This document shows, piece after piece, positions 27,984 to 45,033 of a stretch of DNA of 64,000 nucleotides. The DNA is taken from NCBI RefSeq assembly GCF_900106015.1, contig NZ_LT629797.1, positions 4,650,001-4,714,000 of the forward strand. The letters are read 5' to 3'. The notes under the pieces were generated by a model. It searched no databases. It saw nothing but the letters and a program-made list of their open reading frames with translations, and was not told the origin of the DNA. A program made the translations under genes and the position numbers. The stretch's first letter is position 1, and each line of letters starts with the position of its first letter. Source of the stretch: Pseudomonas sihuiensis. GTDB lineage: Bacteria > Pseudomonadota > Gammaproteobacteria > Pseudomonadales > Pseudomonadaceae.

Positions 27984-30143
27984 ATGAATATAAATAATCT
28001 GTCTGCCACACGGGATACGAAAATGAACAGCTCTCTTTCGCGTCTTAGCGTCGCTCTGCTGGCGGCGCTGCTGTCGCCCGCGGTATTGGCGGCCAATCTT
28101 CAGGATTTGAATGTCGCCAGTTTGCCTGGTGATCGAGTTGAGCTGAAGCTCTCCTTCGATGAGCCGGTAACGGCTCCTCGCGGCTATACCATCGAGCAAC
28201 CCGCGCGAATCGCTCTGGACCTGCCGGGAGTGTCGAACAAGCTCGGTTCCAAGAATCGTGAACTGGGTGTCGGTAATGCGCGTAGCGTTACCATTGTCGA
28301 GGCCAAGGACCGTACCCGTCTGATTGTCAATCTCACCAGTCTGGCGCCATACAGCACTCGAGTTGAGGGTAATGATCTGTATGTCTTGGTTGGAGATTCT
28401 TCTGCCGTCGCATCGCGGCCCTCAGCCTCGGTGCCTGCTTCGGTAGCGGCGGTTCCGCCCAAGAAAACTTACGGTCCTCAACCGAAAACAATCAGTAATA
28501 TCGACTTTCAGCGTGGGGAGCAGGGTGAGGGTAATGTCGTCATTACCCTTTCCGATGCATCGATCAGTCCTGATATCCAAGAGCAGGGTGGGAAGATTCG
28601 TCTGGACTTCGCCAAGACTGAGCTGCCTGAATCCCTGCGTGTACGTCTGGACGTGAAAGATTTCGCGACGCCCGTGCAGTTCGTTAGTGCCACGGGTAGC
28701 GCAGACAGAACCAGTATCGTGATTGAACCGGTCGGGTTATACGATTACCTGGCTTACCAGACCGAGAACAGGCTGACGTTGAGTGTCAAACCTCTCACTC
28801 AGGATGACGTAGAACGCCGCAAGGCTGAGCGCTTTGCTTATACCGGGGAGAAATTGTCGCTCAACTTTCAGGATATCGACGTGCGTTCGGTGCTGCAGCT
28901 GATTGCGGACTTCACCGATCTGAACCTGGTTGCAAGCGATACTGTCGCCGGCAATATCACTCTGCGTTTGCAGAACGTGCCATGGGATCAGGCGTTGGAC
29001 CTGGTGCTGAAGACCAAGGGGCTGGATAAGCGCCAGGTTGGTAATGTATTGCTCGTTGCTCCGGCAGATGAGATCGCCGCTCGTGAGCGTCAGGAGTTGG
29101 AGTCGCAAAAGCAAATTGCTGAGCTGGCTCCGCTGCGTCGTGAGCTGATTCAGGTGAACTACGCCAAGGCTGCTGATATGGCGAAGCTGTTTCAGTCGGT
29201 CACCAGTGCTGATGGTGCATCATCCGATGCCCGTGGTTCTGTAACGGTTGATGATCGCACTAACAGCATTATTGCTTACCAGACGCAGGATCGCCTGGAT
29301 GAGTTGCGGCGTATCATTGCCCAGCTCGACATTCCTGTGCGTCAGGTAATGATCGAGGCGCGTATCGTCGAGGCCAACGTGGACTACGACAAGGCCTTGG
29401 GTGTGCGTTGGGGAGGGGCAACTCGTCGCGGAAACTGGAGCGTTTACGGCAAGGACGGTGCAACTTCCTTCGATAATGAAAGCGGGCAGGTCTATTTGCC
29501 GGGCACCGATACGGTAGGCAACGTTTCGCTGCAGGATGGTGTGGCTCCTGTGCCATTCGTCGACATGGGGGTTTTGGGCAGTACTTCAGGTATAGGCATC
29601 GGCTTCCTTACCGACAATGTGACACTGGATCTACAGCTGTCGGCCATGGAGAAGACCGGTAATGGCGAGATTGTCTCCCAGCCCAAGGTTGTTACTTCGG
29701 ACAAGGAGACAGCGAAAATCTTGAAGGGGCAGGAAGTGCCCTATCAGGAAGCCAGCTCTAGTGGCGCGACCAGTACATCCTTCAAGGAGGCGGCTCTCTC
29801 CCTAGAGGTTACTCCTCAGATTACTCCGGATAATCGCATCATCATGGAAGTGAAAGTAACCAAGGATGCGCCAGACTTCGCCCGGGCCCTGAACGGGGTG
29901 CCGCCGATCAACAAGAACGAAGTCAATGCCAAGGTACTGGTCAATGATGGCGAGACCATTGTGATCGGTGGGGTGTTCTCCAACACCCAGACCAAGGGTG
30001 TAGAGAAAGTCCCATTCCTTGGTGACCTGCCATTCTTGGGCCGAGTGTTCCGTCGTGACATCGTCAGCGACAACAAGGCCGAGTTGCTGGTTTTCATCAC
30101 TCCGCGCATCATGAACAACCAAGCCATTGCTGTGAATCGATGA
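27984..30143 (+). CDS. pilQ: PilQ, type IV pilus outer-membrane secretin
   Basis: Secretin that forms the outer-membrane pore for the pilus fibre. It carries a signal peptide (RLSVALLAALLSPAVLA), two peptidoglycan-binding AMIN domains (residues about 45-150 and 175-270), N0/N1 domains (LSLNFQDIDVRSVLQLIADF) and a C-terminal secretin domain (EVPYQEASSSGATSTSFKEA and VPFLGDLPFLGRVFR). Two starts are possible. The ATG at 27984 follows GGGGTGAG closely and gives 719 residues. The ATG at 28023 (MNSSLSRL) matches the P. aeruginosa N-terminus and gives a normal-length signal peptide. The longer one is listed and the shorter may be right. Confidence 0.96.
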   Translation: MNINNLSATRDTKMNSSLSRLSVALLAALLSPAVLAANLQDLNVASLPGDRVELKLSFDEPVTAPRGYTIEQPARIALDLPGVSNKLGSKNRELGVGNARSVTIVEAKDRTRLIVNLTSLAPYSTRVEGNDLYVLVGDSSAVASRPSASVPASVAAVPPKKTYGPQPKTISNIDFQRGEQGEGNVVITLSDASISPDIQEQGGKIRLDFAKTELPESLRVRLDVKDFATPVQFVSATGSADRTSIVIEPVGLYDYLAYQTENRLTLSVKPLTQDDVERRKAERFAYTGEKLSLNFQDIDVRSVLQLIADFTDLNLVASDTVAGNITLRLQNVPWDQALDLVLKTKGLDKRQVGNVLLVAPADEIAARERQELESQKQIAELAPLRRELIQVNYAKAADMAKLFQSVTSADGASSDARGSVTVDDRTNSIIAYQTQDRLDELRRIIAQLDIPVRQVMIEARIVEANVDYDKALGVRWGGATRRGNWSVYGKDGATSFDNESGQVYLPGTDTVGNVSLQDGVAPVPFVDMGVLGSTSGIGIGFLTDNVTLDLQLSAMEKTGNGEIVSQPKVVTSDKETAKILKGQEVPYQEASSSGATSTSFKEAALSLEVTPQITPDNRIIMEVKVTKDAPDFARALNGVPPINKNEVNAKVLVNDGETIVIGGVFSNTQTKGVEKVPFLGDLPFLGRVFRRDIVSDNKAELLVFITPRIMNNQAIAVNR

Positions 30144-30148
30144 CCTAA

Positions 30149-30667
30149 GTGCGGAATGTAATCCTCGTTGGCCCGATGGGAGCTGGAAAAAGCACCATCG
30201 GGCGTTTGCTTGCTAAAGAACTGCGCGTGCCTTTCAAAGACTCCGACAAGGAGATCGAGCAGCGTACCGGTGCTGATATTCCCTGGATCTTCGATGTCGA
30301 GGGTGAGCAGGGCTTTCGTGAGCGGGAGCAGGCAGTAATTGCCGAACTGTCGCAGCAAGATGGCCTGGTGCTGGCTACTGGCGGTGGGGCGGTGATGCGT
30401 CCAGAGAATCGTCAGGCTCTGCATGCGGGAGGGCGAGTCGTGTATTTGCACACCTCCGTGGAGCAGCAGATTGATCGCACCTCGCGTGATCGCAATCGGC
30501 CGTTGTTGCGCACGGCCAATCCGGCGCAAGTGCTCAGGGATCTGATGGCCGCGCGTGATCCTCTCTACCGCGAGGTTGCCGATATCATCATCGAGACCGA
30601 CGAGCGTCCGCCGCGCATGGTGGTGCAGGAAATTCTCTCGCGTCTGGAAGCCTTGTCGCCCCGTTAA
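30149..30667 (+). CDS. aroK: AroK, shikimate kinase (GTG start)
   Basis: Shikimate kinase of 172 residues, fifth step of the shikimate pathway. Walker [10 protein letters not shown] is near the N-terminus, the shikimate-binding Asp lies in [12 protein letters not shown], and the glycine-rich [10 protein letters not shown] and lid RDRNRPLL are present. It starts with GTG at 30149, five bases after the pilQ stop. Start and sequence agree with the P. aeruginosa protein. The co-location of aroK-aroB with the pil operon is normal in gammaproteobacteria. Confidence 0.97.
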   Translation: MRNVILVGPMGAGKSTIGRLLAKELRVPFKDSDKEIEQRTGADIPWIFDVEGEQGFREREQAVIAELSQQDGLVLATGGGAVMRPENRQALHAGGRVVYLHTSVEQQIDRTSRDRNRPLLRTANPAQVLRDLMAARDPLYREVADIIIETDERPPRMVVQEILSRLEALSPR

Positions 30668-30718
30668 AGCGCGGGGCGAACTGCGCTATCCTAGTGGCCT
30701 TTTTATTCTGGGGGCCTC

Positions 30719-31822
30719 ATGCAGACTCTTCACGTTGAACTTGGCGAGCGCAGTTATCCCATCTATATCGGCGCGGGTCTCCTGGCAGATCCTGAGTTGC
30801 TCACGTGCCATATCGGCGGACGGCAGGTGGCGGTGGTCACCAATGAGACCGTAGCGCCTTTGTATCTCGAAACGCTGATGCGATCTCTTGAGGGTTTCAA
30901 AGTCGCCTCGATCGTGCTGCCGGATGGCGAGGTGTTCAAGAACTGGGAAACGCTACAGCTGATTTTCGATGGCCTGCTGACGGCCAGGCATGATCGGCGC
31001 ACGACAATTATCGCTCTGGGTGGCGGCGTCATCGGCGACATGGCGGGCTTTGCTGCTGCCTGTTACCAGCGAGGTGTGGATTTCATCCAGGTGCCGACGA
31101 CGTTGTTGTCTCAGGTGGATTCCTCGGTGGGAGGCAAGACGGGGATCAATCATCCGCTGGGCAAGAACATGGTCGGCGCGTTCTATCAGCCTAAGGCGGT
31201 GTTGATTGATACGGCCAGCCTGCGCACCCTGCCGGAGCGCGAGCTTTCCGCTGGGTTGGCCGAGGTCATCAAGTATGGCCTGATCTGCGATGAGCCCTTC
31301 CTGGTATGGCTGGAGCAGAATATACCGGCCTTGCGTGCGCTTGATCAGCAGGCGCTTACCTACGCTATCGAGCAATCCTGTGCGGCCAAGGCGCGTGTCG
31401 TCGCTGCGGACGAGCGTGAGTCGGGAGTGCGCGCCACTCTCAATCTCGGTCACACCTTTGGGCATGCTATCGAGACCGAGCAGGGCTACGGCGTGTGGTT
31501 GCATGGCGAAGCGGTCGCCGCAGGCACGGTGATGGCGCTGGAAATGTCCTATCGCCTGGGCTGGCTGTCGGCGGCGGATCGAGACCGAGGCATACGCCTG
31601 TTGCAGGCTGCCGGGCTGCCGGTGGTGCCGCCGCAGGATATGACGCCTGCGCAGTTCCTCGAGCATATGGCAGTGGACAAGAAGGTGCTCGATGGTCAGC
31701 TGCGTCTCGTGTTGCTCAGGCGATTGGGTGAGGCTGTAGTGACCGCCGACTACCCGCGTGAAATTCTAGACGCCACGCTGCGTAGCGATTACGCAGCGCT
31801 GGCTCAGTCGTCCAACTCTTGA
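30719..31822 (+). CDS. aroB: AroB, 3-dehydroquinate synthase
   Basis: NAD-dependent 3-dehydroquinate synthase of 367 residues, second shikimate step. It shows the NAD-binding [19 protein letters not shown], the metal ligands in [11 protein letters not shown] and the His in [11 protein letters not shown]. It is transcribed with aroK (51-base gap) and followed 10 bases later by the damX-like gene. Confidence 0.98.
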   Translation: MQTLHVELGERSYPIYIGAGLLADPELLTCHIGGRQVAVVTNETVAPLYLETLMRSLEGFKVASIVLPDGEVFKNWETLQLIFDGLLTARHDRRTTIIALGGGVIGDMAGFAAACYQRGVDFIQVPTTLLSQVDSSVGGKTGINHPLGKNMVGAFYQPKAVLIDTASLRTLPERELSAGLAEVIKYGLICDEPFLVWLEQNIPALRALDQQALTYAIEQSCAAKARVVAADERESGVRATLNLGHTFGHAIETEQGYGVWLHGEAVAAGTVMALEMSYRLGWLSAADRDRGIRLLQAAGLPVVPPQDMTPAQFLEHMAVDKKVLDGQLRLVLLRRLGEAVVTADYPREILDATLRSDYAALAQSSNS

Positions 31823-31832
31823 AGAGTGATCC

Positions 31833-33419
31833 ATGACCAGTTTGCATGCTGACGAAGCTTTCCTGGCGCATTACCAGTTCAGTCACGACCCCTTTGCGCC
31901 ACGAGTACCTGGTTTCAAGTTCTTCCCGGCGCAGCGCAAGCCGGTGCTTGGGCAATTGCATCATCTTGCGCGTTACAGTCAGCTGTTGCTGGCTGTGGTC
32001 GGCCCTGAGGGAAGTGGCAAGACCTTGCTGCGTCAGGCGCTGGTTGCCAGTACCAACAAGCAGGCCGTGCAGAGCATTGTCGTTGCACAGGGGGCGACCA
32101 CGGCTGACGCGCTGCTGCGTCAAGTGGCTCAGGGGTTGGCAATCGCTCAGGCCGACGTGCGCTCGGTATTGGCGCAGGTTGCACAACTGGCGCTGACCGG
32201 GCAGGAGGTTTATCTACTCGTCGATGATGCCGATCAGTTGGATGACGCTGCCTTGAAATGCGTTCTGGAGCTTGCTGCTGGCAATGCCGAGGGACGCCCG
32301 CACATCTTTCTGTTTGCCGAGCAGGAACTGTTGGCGCGCTTGGAGGTGCTGGCAGGCGGCGCGGAGTGTTATCACGCGATCGAGCTTCAGCCGTACGCCG
32401 AAGAAGAGACGCGAGACTATCTGGCGCAGCGGCTCGATGGGGCCGGTCAGAGTATCGATCTGTTGAGCGAAGAGCAGATCGAGGACATCCATCTCCGTTC
32501 TCAGGGTTGGCCTGGGGCAATCAATCACGAGGCGCGTGAACTGCTGGTTGAGCAGATGCTCGCGCAGCGCTCGGCCGGGCGTGGTGTGGGCGGTGGTTTT
32601 GCTCTGCCGAAGAAGCATCTGTTGGCGCTGGCCGTAGTGTTGGTGGGTGTTGCCGCTGCCTGGTTCATGCAGGGGCGCGAGTCTGCTCCGCTGGCGCCGG
32701 TGGCTAGCAACACGTCGCTACCTTTGCAGTCCTCCACGCTGCCTGTAGAAGCTGAAGAGCCAGCGCAAGCGCCTGCTGCGGAAAGTCGCGCGCCAGCCAT
32801 TGAATTTGCAGGCGCCAGTCAGCCGCTGCCATTGCCGCTTGTGGGAGAGTCGCAAGCCGTTATTCGCCAGCCGTTGGCTGAGGCGGCGGGTGAAGAACTG
32901 GATAACTTTGAGCCGCCAGCGTCGCCTGAGCCCTCGACAGTTACTCCGCCTTCGACTCCAATCACTGCTGCACCTGCACCTGCACCTGCACCTGCACCTG
33001 CACCTGCACCTGCACCTGCACCTGCACCTGCACCTGCACCGAAGACGCCCGAGTCAGTTGCGGTAAAACCACCGGTCTCGGCGCCGGCGCCGGCTCCGTC
33101 CCCAGCCCCTGCCAAGCCAGCGGTATCGAGCGCGGCAAGTGGCAACTGGTATGCGCAACAGCCTGCCTCGCGGTTCGCTCTGCAGGTCGCAGGGTCGCGC
33201 TCTGAGGCCAATATCCAGGCGCTGGTTCGTGAAGGTGGTAGTGAATATCGCTACTTCAAGAAGATCCACCAGGGCCAGCCGTTGTACGTGCTGACCTATG
33301 GTAGTTTCGCCAGTCGCGATGCAGCGCAGGCTGCGGTGAAGTCCCTGCCTGCCAAGCTTCAGGCGGGCAAGCCTTGGCCGCGAACGCTGGGTAGTATCCA
33401 GCAGGAAATGAGCCGCTAG
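31833..33419 (+). CDS. damX: DamX-like AAA/SPOR-domain cell-division protein
   Basis: A 528-residue protein with an N-terminal ExeA-like AAA ATPase domain (Walker A VGPEGSGKTLL near residue 55, Walker B VYLLVDDADQL). One transmembrane helix lies at about residue 265 (KHLLALAVVLVGVAAAWFM), then a long Ala/Pro-rich linker and a C-terminal SPOR domain (WYAQQPASRFALQVAGSRSE). DamX localises to the septum in E. coli and lies in the same aroK-aroB-damX order. The linker contains 12 tandem hexamers coding for Ala-Pro pairs. Confidence 0.9.
   Translation: MTSLHADEAFLAHYQFSHDPFAPRVPGFKFFPAQRKPVLGQLHHLARYSQLLLAVVGPEGSGKTLLRQALVASTNKQAVQSIVVAQGATTADALLRQVAQGLAIAQADVRSVLAQVAQLALTGQEVYLLVDDADQLDDAALKCVLELAAGNAEGRPHIFLFAEQELLARLEVLAGGAECYHAIELQPYAEEETRDYLAQRLDGAGQSIDLLSEEQIEDIHLRSQGWPGAINHEARELLVEQMLAQRSAGRGVGGGFALPKKHLLALAVVLVGVAAAWFMQGRESAPLAPVASNTSLPLQSSTLPVEAEEPAQAPAAESRAPAIEFAGASQPLPLPLVGESQAVIRQPLAEAAGEELDNFEPPASPEPSTVTPPSTPITAAPAPAPAPAPAPAPAPAPAPAPAPKTPESVAVKPPVSAPAPAPSPAPAKPAVSSAASGNWYAQQPASRFALQVAGSRSEANIQALVREGGSEYRYFKKIHQGQPLYVLTYGSFASRDAAQAAVKSLPAKLQAGKPWPRTLGSIQQEMSR
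32968..33040 (+). repeat. Tandem hexamer repeat (CTGCAC x12) in damX
   Basis: About 12 uninterrupted copies of CTGCAC run from 32968 to 33040. In the damX frame they encode alternating Ala and Pro. A six-base unit never breaks the frame, so slippage would only change the length of the periplasmic linker. Confidence 0.97.
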
Positions 33420-33570
33420 TCGCCTCCCTGGCGCTTCCCTCGACTGCCTTGAGGTTTAGCGCTTTGTCGAGTGTCATGTCGGGCGATTCGGCATGGCATT
33501 CGCAATGATTCGGTTCCTTATATTCAGGCGACATTCCTGTGCATAGGGATGCGATGGCGCGCCCTGTTTT

Positions 33571-33619
33571 GGTGCGCCAGGTGCGCCTTAAAATGCATAA
33601 TGCTCAAAAATGGTGCGCC
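33571..33619. promoter_or_regulatory. Three GGTGCGCC repeats upstream of gltB
   Basis: GGTGCGCC occurs at 33571-33578, 33580-33587 and 33612-33619 in the 411-base gap between damX and gltB, 70-120 bases before the likely promoter. They may bind a nitrogen or amino-acid regulator. The half-site is similar to the TGGTGC half of NtrC sites, but the palindromic partner is lacking. The rest of the gap from 33420 shows no gene. Confidence 0.35.
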
Positions 33620-33687
33620 AATAGCACTTGGTTGCAATCTTATCCTTCGTTTTGGCGGCATTAGCTTTCAAGAAAGCGACATAAAAA

Positions 33688-33716
33688 TTGTGAGGCTCAG
33701 GGTGGCTATGTACAAT
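33688..33716 (+). promoter_or_regulatory. Sigma-70-type promoter of gltBD
   Basis: TTGTGA (33688-33693), a 17-base spacer and TACAAT (33711-33716). The leader to the gltB start would be about 105 bases. Confidence 0.6.
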
Positions 33717-33830
33717 GCCCTCCCCCTTTTGCCCGCGAAAGGCTGGCCCGTGTCCGCTGCTCAGGGGCCAAGTGATTGAATTAGAAAGTAAATTGCCTGA
33801 CACAAAGGCAGCCTGGTGAGAGTTTCCCCT

Positions 33831-38279
<4,449 letters not shown>

Positions 38280-38304
38280 GAATGCGCCTGAAGTGGTTTG
38301 ATGA

Positions 38305-41648
<3,344 letters not shown>

Positions 41649-41704
41649 TTCGAGCCTCGCTGGATTGACCTGTCAGGTCGTTATCCAAAGTGCGTGCCAG
41701 TTGA

Positions 41705-41754
41705 CGAGATATCGTTTTTTAATCTGACGAATTCTCGCGAATAACGATATTTCG
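41705..41754. promoter_or_regulatory. Candidate CynF enhancer: 12-base inverted repeat
   Basis: CGAGATATCGTT (41705-41716) and AACGATATTTCG (41743-41754) are inverted repeats with one mismatch, 26 bases apart. The centre is about 110 bases upstream of the expected cynA transcription start, the usual distance of a sigma-54 enhancer, in the gap shared with cynF. Confidence 0.6.
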
Positions 41755-41812
41755 TATTTATTTTATTGCTTTAAAGTCTTTATTTTTCAATTACTTAATT
41801 TGTTTTTTGAGC

Positions 41813-41827
41813 TGGTACAGCTCCTGC
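41813..41827 (+). promoter_or_regulatory. Sigma-54 (-24/-12) promoter of cynABDS
   Basis: TGGTACAGCTCCTGC has GG (41814-41815) and GC (41826-41827) exactly 12 bases apart, preceded by C and followed by A as in the consensus. It lies about 90 bases before cynA. Confidence 0.85.
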
Positions 41828-41916
41828 AATAGCTGATATGAACCGGTCAGTAATGGCCCAGCCCAGTCAGCGCCCGCCTCACCAATCTGGGGCAGGCCAT
41901 CGCAGGAGTGATCACG

Positions 41917-43284
41917 ATGAGCGTCAACAGCCTGGACGATCCATTCAGCCCCGACAGCGAGCTTTCCCATGCCGCCGGGTGTGCTTGCCAGCGTTGCACG
42001 CCGAGTGCCGCTGCGCTGCCCGATAGCAGCGAAGCCATGCTTGATCGCGCCGTGGAGAACGCCATCGTGCGCGGCGTGTTCGGCCATAACGATTTCTCCC
42101 GGCGCAGTTTCATGGGGATGATCGGGGGCGGTGTCGCGGCGGCGATTCTGGGCAGCCTGATCCCGTTGGATGCGGTCAAGGCGGCGGTCAAGGACAGCCT
42201 TGGCCCGTTGGAGAAGACCAAGCTGAAGATCGGCTTCGTGCCCATCACCTGCGCCACGCCGATCATCATGGCCGAGCCGATGGGCTTCTACGCCAAATAC
42301 GGGCTGGACGTGGAAACGGTGAAGACCGCCGGCTGGGCGGTGGCGCGCGACAAGTCGCTGGCCGGCGAATACGACGCCTCGCACATGCTCTCGCCGATGC
42401 CGCTGGCCATCAGCCTGGGGCTGGGGTCGACGCAGACGCCCTTCGTCATGCCGGCGCTGGAAAACGTCAACGGCCAGGCCATCGTGCTTGGCATGCAGCA
42501 TCAGGATAAACGCGATCCGAAACTGTGGAAGGGCATGCGCTTCGGTGTGCCGTTCGAATACTCGATGCACAACTTCCTGCTGCGCTACTACGTTGCCGAG
42601 CATGGCCTGGATCCGGATCGCGATATCCAGATCCGTGTGGTGCCACCACCGGAGATGGTCGCCAACCTGCGCGCCGGCAACCTCGATGGTTTCCTCTCGC
42701 CGGACCCGTTCAACCAGCGCGCGGTGTGGGAGAAGGTCGGCTTCATCCACCTGCTGACCAAGGAACTGTGGCCGGGCCATCCGTGCTGCGCCTTCGCCTG
42801 CAGCCAGCGCTTCGCCAGTGAAAACCCCAATACCTATGGCGCGCTGCTGCATGCGCTGATCGATGCCACGCAGTATTCCTCCAAGGCCGAGAACCGCAAG
42901 GCGGTGGCCGAGGCTATCTCCACCCGCAACTACCTCAACCAGCCGGTGCCGGTGGTGCAGCAGGTGCTCAGTGGGCGCTATGCCGATGGCCTGGGCAACA
43001 TTCATGACGAGCCGCAGCGCATCGACTTCGATCCGTTCCCCTGGCAGTCGATGGCCGTGTGGATCCTCACCCAGATGAAGCGCTGGGGCTATCTGCAAGG
43101 GGATGTCGACTACCGCAACATCGCCGAGCGGGTCTTCCTCGCGGCTGACGCCGGCAAGGTGATGAAAGAGCTCGGCCTGCCGGTGCCAGCCGACGCCTAC
43201 AAATCGTTCAGCGTGATGGGCAAACCCTTCGACCCGGCCGATCCGGACGGTTACCTGGCCAGCTTCGCCATGCGGAGGTCGTGA
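41917..43284 (+). CDS. cynA: CynA, cyanate ABC transporter substrate-binding protein (NrtA/CmpA family)
   Basis: A 455-residue periplasmic binding protein of the NrtA/CmpA family. A twin-arginine signal (FSRRSFMGMIGGGVAAAILG) begins only at about residue 53. Before it stands an unusual N-terminal region with a CACQRC cysteine cluster at residues 22-27. The binding domain starts at KTKLKIGFVPITCATPIIMA. ATG 41917 is preceded by AGGAG at 8 bases. A GTG three codons upstream would spoil this spacing. It heads the cynABDS operon under the sigma-54 promoter. The substrate is inferred as cyanate from the linked cyanase. Nitrate or bicarbonate transporters belong to the same family. Confidence 0.88.
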   Translation: MSVNSLDDPFSPDSELSHAAGCACQRCTPSAAALPDSSEAMLDRAVENAIVRGVFGHNDFSRRSFMGMIGGGVAAAILGSLIPLDAVKAAVKDSLGPLEKTKLKIGFVPITCATPIIMAEPMGFYAKYGLDVETVKTAGWAVARDKSLAGEYDASHMLSPMPLAISLGLGSTQTPFVMPALENVNGQAIVLGMQHQDKRDPKLWKGMRFGVPFEYSMHNFLLRYYVAEHGLDPDRDIQIRVVPPPEMVANLRAGNLDGFLSPDPFNQRAVWEKVGFIHLLTKELWPGHPCCAFACSQRFASENPNTYGALLHALIDATQYSSKAENRKAVAEAISTRNYLNQPVPVVQQVLSGRYADGLGNIHDEPQRIDFDPFPWQSMAVWILTQMKRWGYLQGDVDYRNIAERVFLAADAGKVMKELGLPVPADAYKSFSVMGKPFDPADPDGYLASFAMRRS

Positions 43285-44120
43285 TGAAAGCGTCCATTTC
43301 CCTGCGCGCGGCGATTCTTTCCGTTGTGCTGCTGGTTCTGCTGCTGGTGGTCTGGGAGGTGCTCTGCCGCGTGCCCGCCAGCGCCGCAGTCAGTGCCGAT
43401 GACGAATACGCCATGCTCATGGGCGAGGCCGAGCAGGAAGCACGGGTACCGCCACCTTCGGTAGTGCTGGCGCATGCCTATGCCGAGCTGAGCCAGCCGT
43501 TCTATGACAACGGGCCGAACGACAAGGGCATCGGCATCCAGCTCGCGCATTCGTTGTACCGGGTACTGACCGGCTACCTGCTGGCGGCGTTGGTGGCGAT
43601 TCCCGTTGGTTTCGTCATCGGCATGTCGCCGCTGATGTACCGCGCGCTCAACCCCTTTATCCAGATCCTGCGGCCGATCTCGCCGCTGGCCTGGATGCCG
43701 TTGGCGCTGTTCGTGATCAAGGATTCGCAGACCTCGGCGATCTTCGTGATCTTCATCTGCTCGGTATGGCCGATGCTGCTCAACACCGCCTTCGGCGTCG
43801 CTGGCGTGCGCCGCGACTGGATCAACGTTGCCCGCACCCATGAACTGAGCCCGCTGCGCACGGCGTTCAGCGTGATCCTGCCTGCGGCCATGCCGACCAT
43901 CCTCACCGGTATGCGCATCTCGGTGGGCATCGCCTGGCTGGTGATCGTGGCCGCCGAGATGCTCGTCGGTGGCACCGGTATTGGTTACTACGTGTGGAAC
44001 GAGTGGAACAACCTCAACCTGGCCAGCGTGATCTTCTCGATTCTGATGATCGGCGTGGTCGGCATGCTGCTCGACCTTCTGCTGGGCAGCGTCGCCCGTC
44101 TCGTCAGCTATCAGGAGTGA
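43284..44120 (+). CDS. cynB: CynB, cyanate ABC transporter permease
   Basis: Inner-membrane permease of 278 residues, NrtB/SsuC type. It has an N-terminal transmembrane helix, a periplasmic segment and a core of about five further helices. The EAA-like loop that contacts the ATPase is VRRDWINVARTHELSPLRTA followed by VILPAAMPTILTG. The ATG overlaps the cynA TGA by one base, with GGAGG upstream. The next gene, cynD, follows after 4 bases. Confidence 0.92.
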   Translation: MKASISLRAAILSVVLLVLLLVVWEVLCRVPASAAVSADDEYAMLMGEAEQEARVPPPSVVLAHAYAELSQPFYDNGPNDKGIGIQLAHSLYRVLTGYLLAALVAIPVGFVIGMSPLMYRALNPFIQILRPISPLAWMPLALFVIKDSQTSAIFVIFICSVWPMLLNTAFGVAGVRRDWINVARTHELSPLRTAFSVILPAAMPTILTGMRISVGIAWLVIVAAEMLVGGTGIGYYVWNEWNNLNLASVIFSILMIGVVGMLLDLLLGSVARLVSYQE

Positions 44121-44124
44121 TGTC

Positions 44125-45033
44125 ATGTCCCGCTATTTTCTCGATGCCCGCCGTCTGGCCAAGCGCTTCCCGCAACCCGGCAACGAGCCGCTGACGGTCT
44201 TCGAAGACGTCAGCTTCGGTCTCGACCAGGGCGAGTTCGTCTGCATCATCGGTCACTCCGGCTGTGGCAAGTCGACCATCCTCAACGCCCTGGCCGGGCT
44301 CGACAGCTTCAGCGAGGGCACGCTGGAGATGGCCGGCAAGGAGGTCGCCGGGCCCAGCCTCGAGCGCGGCGTGGTGTTCCAGAATTACAGCCTGCTGCCC
44401 TGGCTCAGCGCGCTGGAGAACGTCGAGTTCGGTGTACGCGCGCGTTTCCCGCAGTGGTCGAAGGAACAGCGCCGTGCGCACAGCCGCAAGTATCTGGAAA
44501 TGGTCGGCCTGGGCGGCTCCGAGGCGCGCAAGCCGGCGCAGCTGTCCGGCGGCATGCGCCAGCGCGTGAGCATCGCCCGCGCTTTCGCCACCCAGCCGCA
44601 GTTGCTGCTGCTCGATGAACCCTTCGGTGCGCTGGACGCCCTGACCCGAGGGGTGATCCAGGACGAGCTGATCAAGATCTGGAGCGCCACCCAGCAGACG
44701 GTGTTCATGATCACTCATGACGTCGACGAGGCGATCCTGCTCTCCGACCGCATCCTGCTGATGACCAACGGCCCGCAGGCGCGCATCGCCGAATCGGTGC
44801 GCATCGACCTGCCACGGCCACGGCAGCGCGACCAGGTGATTCACCACCCGGCGTACTACCGCATCCGCAATCACCTCGTGGATTTCCTGGTGAACCGCTC
44901 GCACGAGCTGCGCGGCCGCACCGTGGCCGACGAGCAAGGCTTCCCGCCCGAAATCAACCCTGCCCTGGACGAGCCGGCAGCGGCCGCCAGGGTCGTACCT
45001 CTGACCCCTGTGAAGGAGTTTCACCATGGATAA
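44125..45033 (+). CDS. cynD: CynD, cyanate ABC transporter ATP-binding protein
   Basis: ATPase of 302 residues. Walker A is GHSGCGKSTI, the signature is LSGGMRQRVSIARAFA, Walker B is LLLLDEPFGALD and the switch His is in TVFMITHDVDEA. The C-terminal extension of about 50 residues after the ABC domain, ending VVPLTPVKEFHHG, has no recognisable regulatory domain. Its last 8 bases overlap cynS. In this operon cynD means the ATPase, not a cyanide dihydratase. Confidence 0.92.
   Translation: MSRYFLDARRLAKRFPQPGNEPLTVFEDVSFGLDQGEFVCIIGHSGCGKSTILNALAGLDSFSEGTLEMAGKEVAGPSLERGVVFQNYSLLPWLSALENVEFGVRARFPQWSKEQRRAHSRKYLEMVGLGGSEARKPAQLSGGMRQRVSIARAFATQPQLLLLDEPFGALDALTRGVIQDELIKIWSATQQTVFMITHDVDEAILLSDRILLMTNGPQARIAESVRIDLPRPRQRDQVIHHPAYYRIRNHLVDFLVNRSHELRGRTVADEQGFPPEINPALDEPAAAARVVPLTPVKEFHHG

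Noticed and set aside
32968..33040. CRISPR-like array
   Set aside because: Six-base units without spacers inside damX. It is a coding microsatellite, not a CRISPR.
33569..33584. Sigma-54 promoter before gltB (TGG...TGC with correct spacing)
   Set aside because: The inner bases do not fit the consensus and it arises from the GGTGCGCC repeats. A better sigma-70 promoter lies at 33688-33716.
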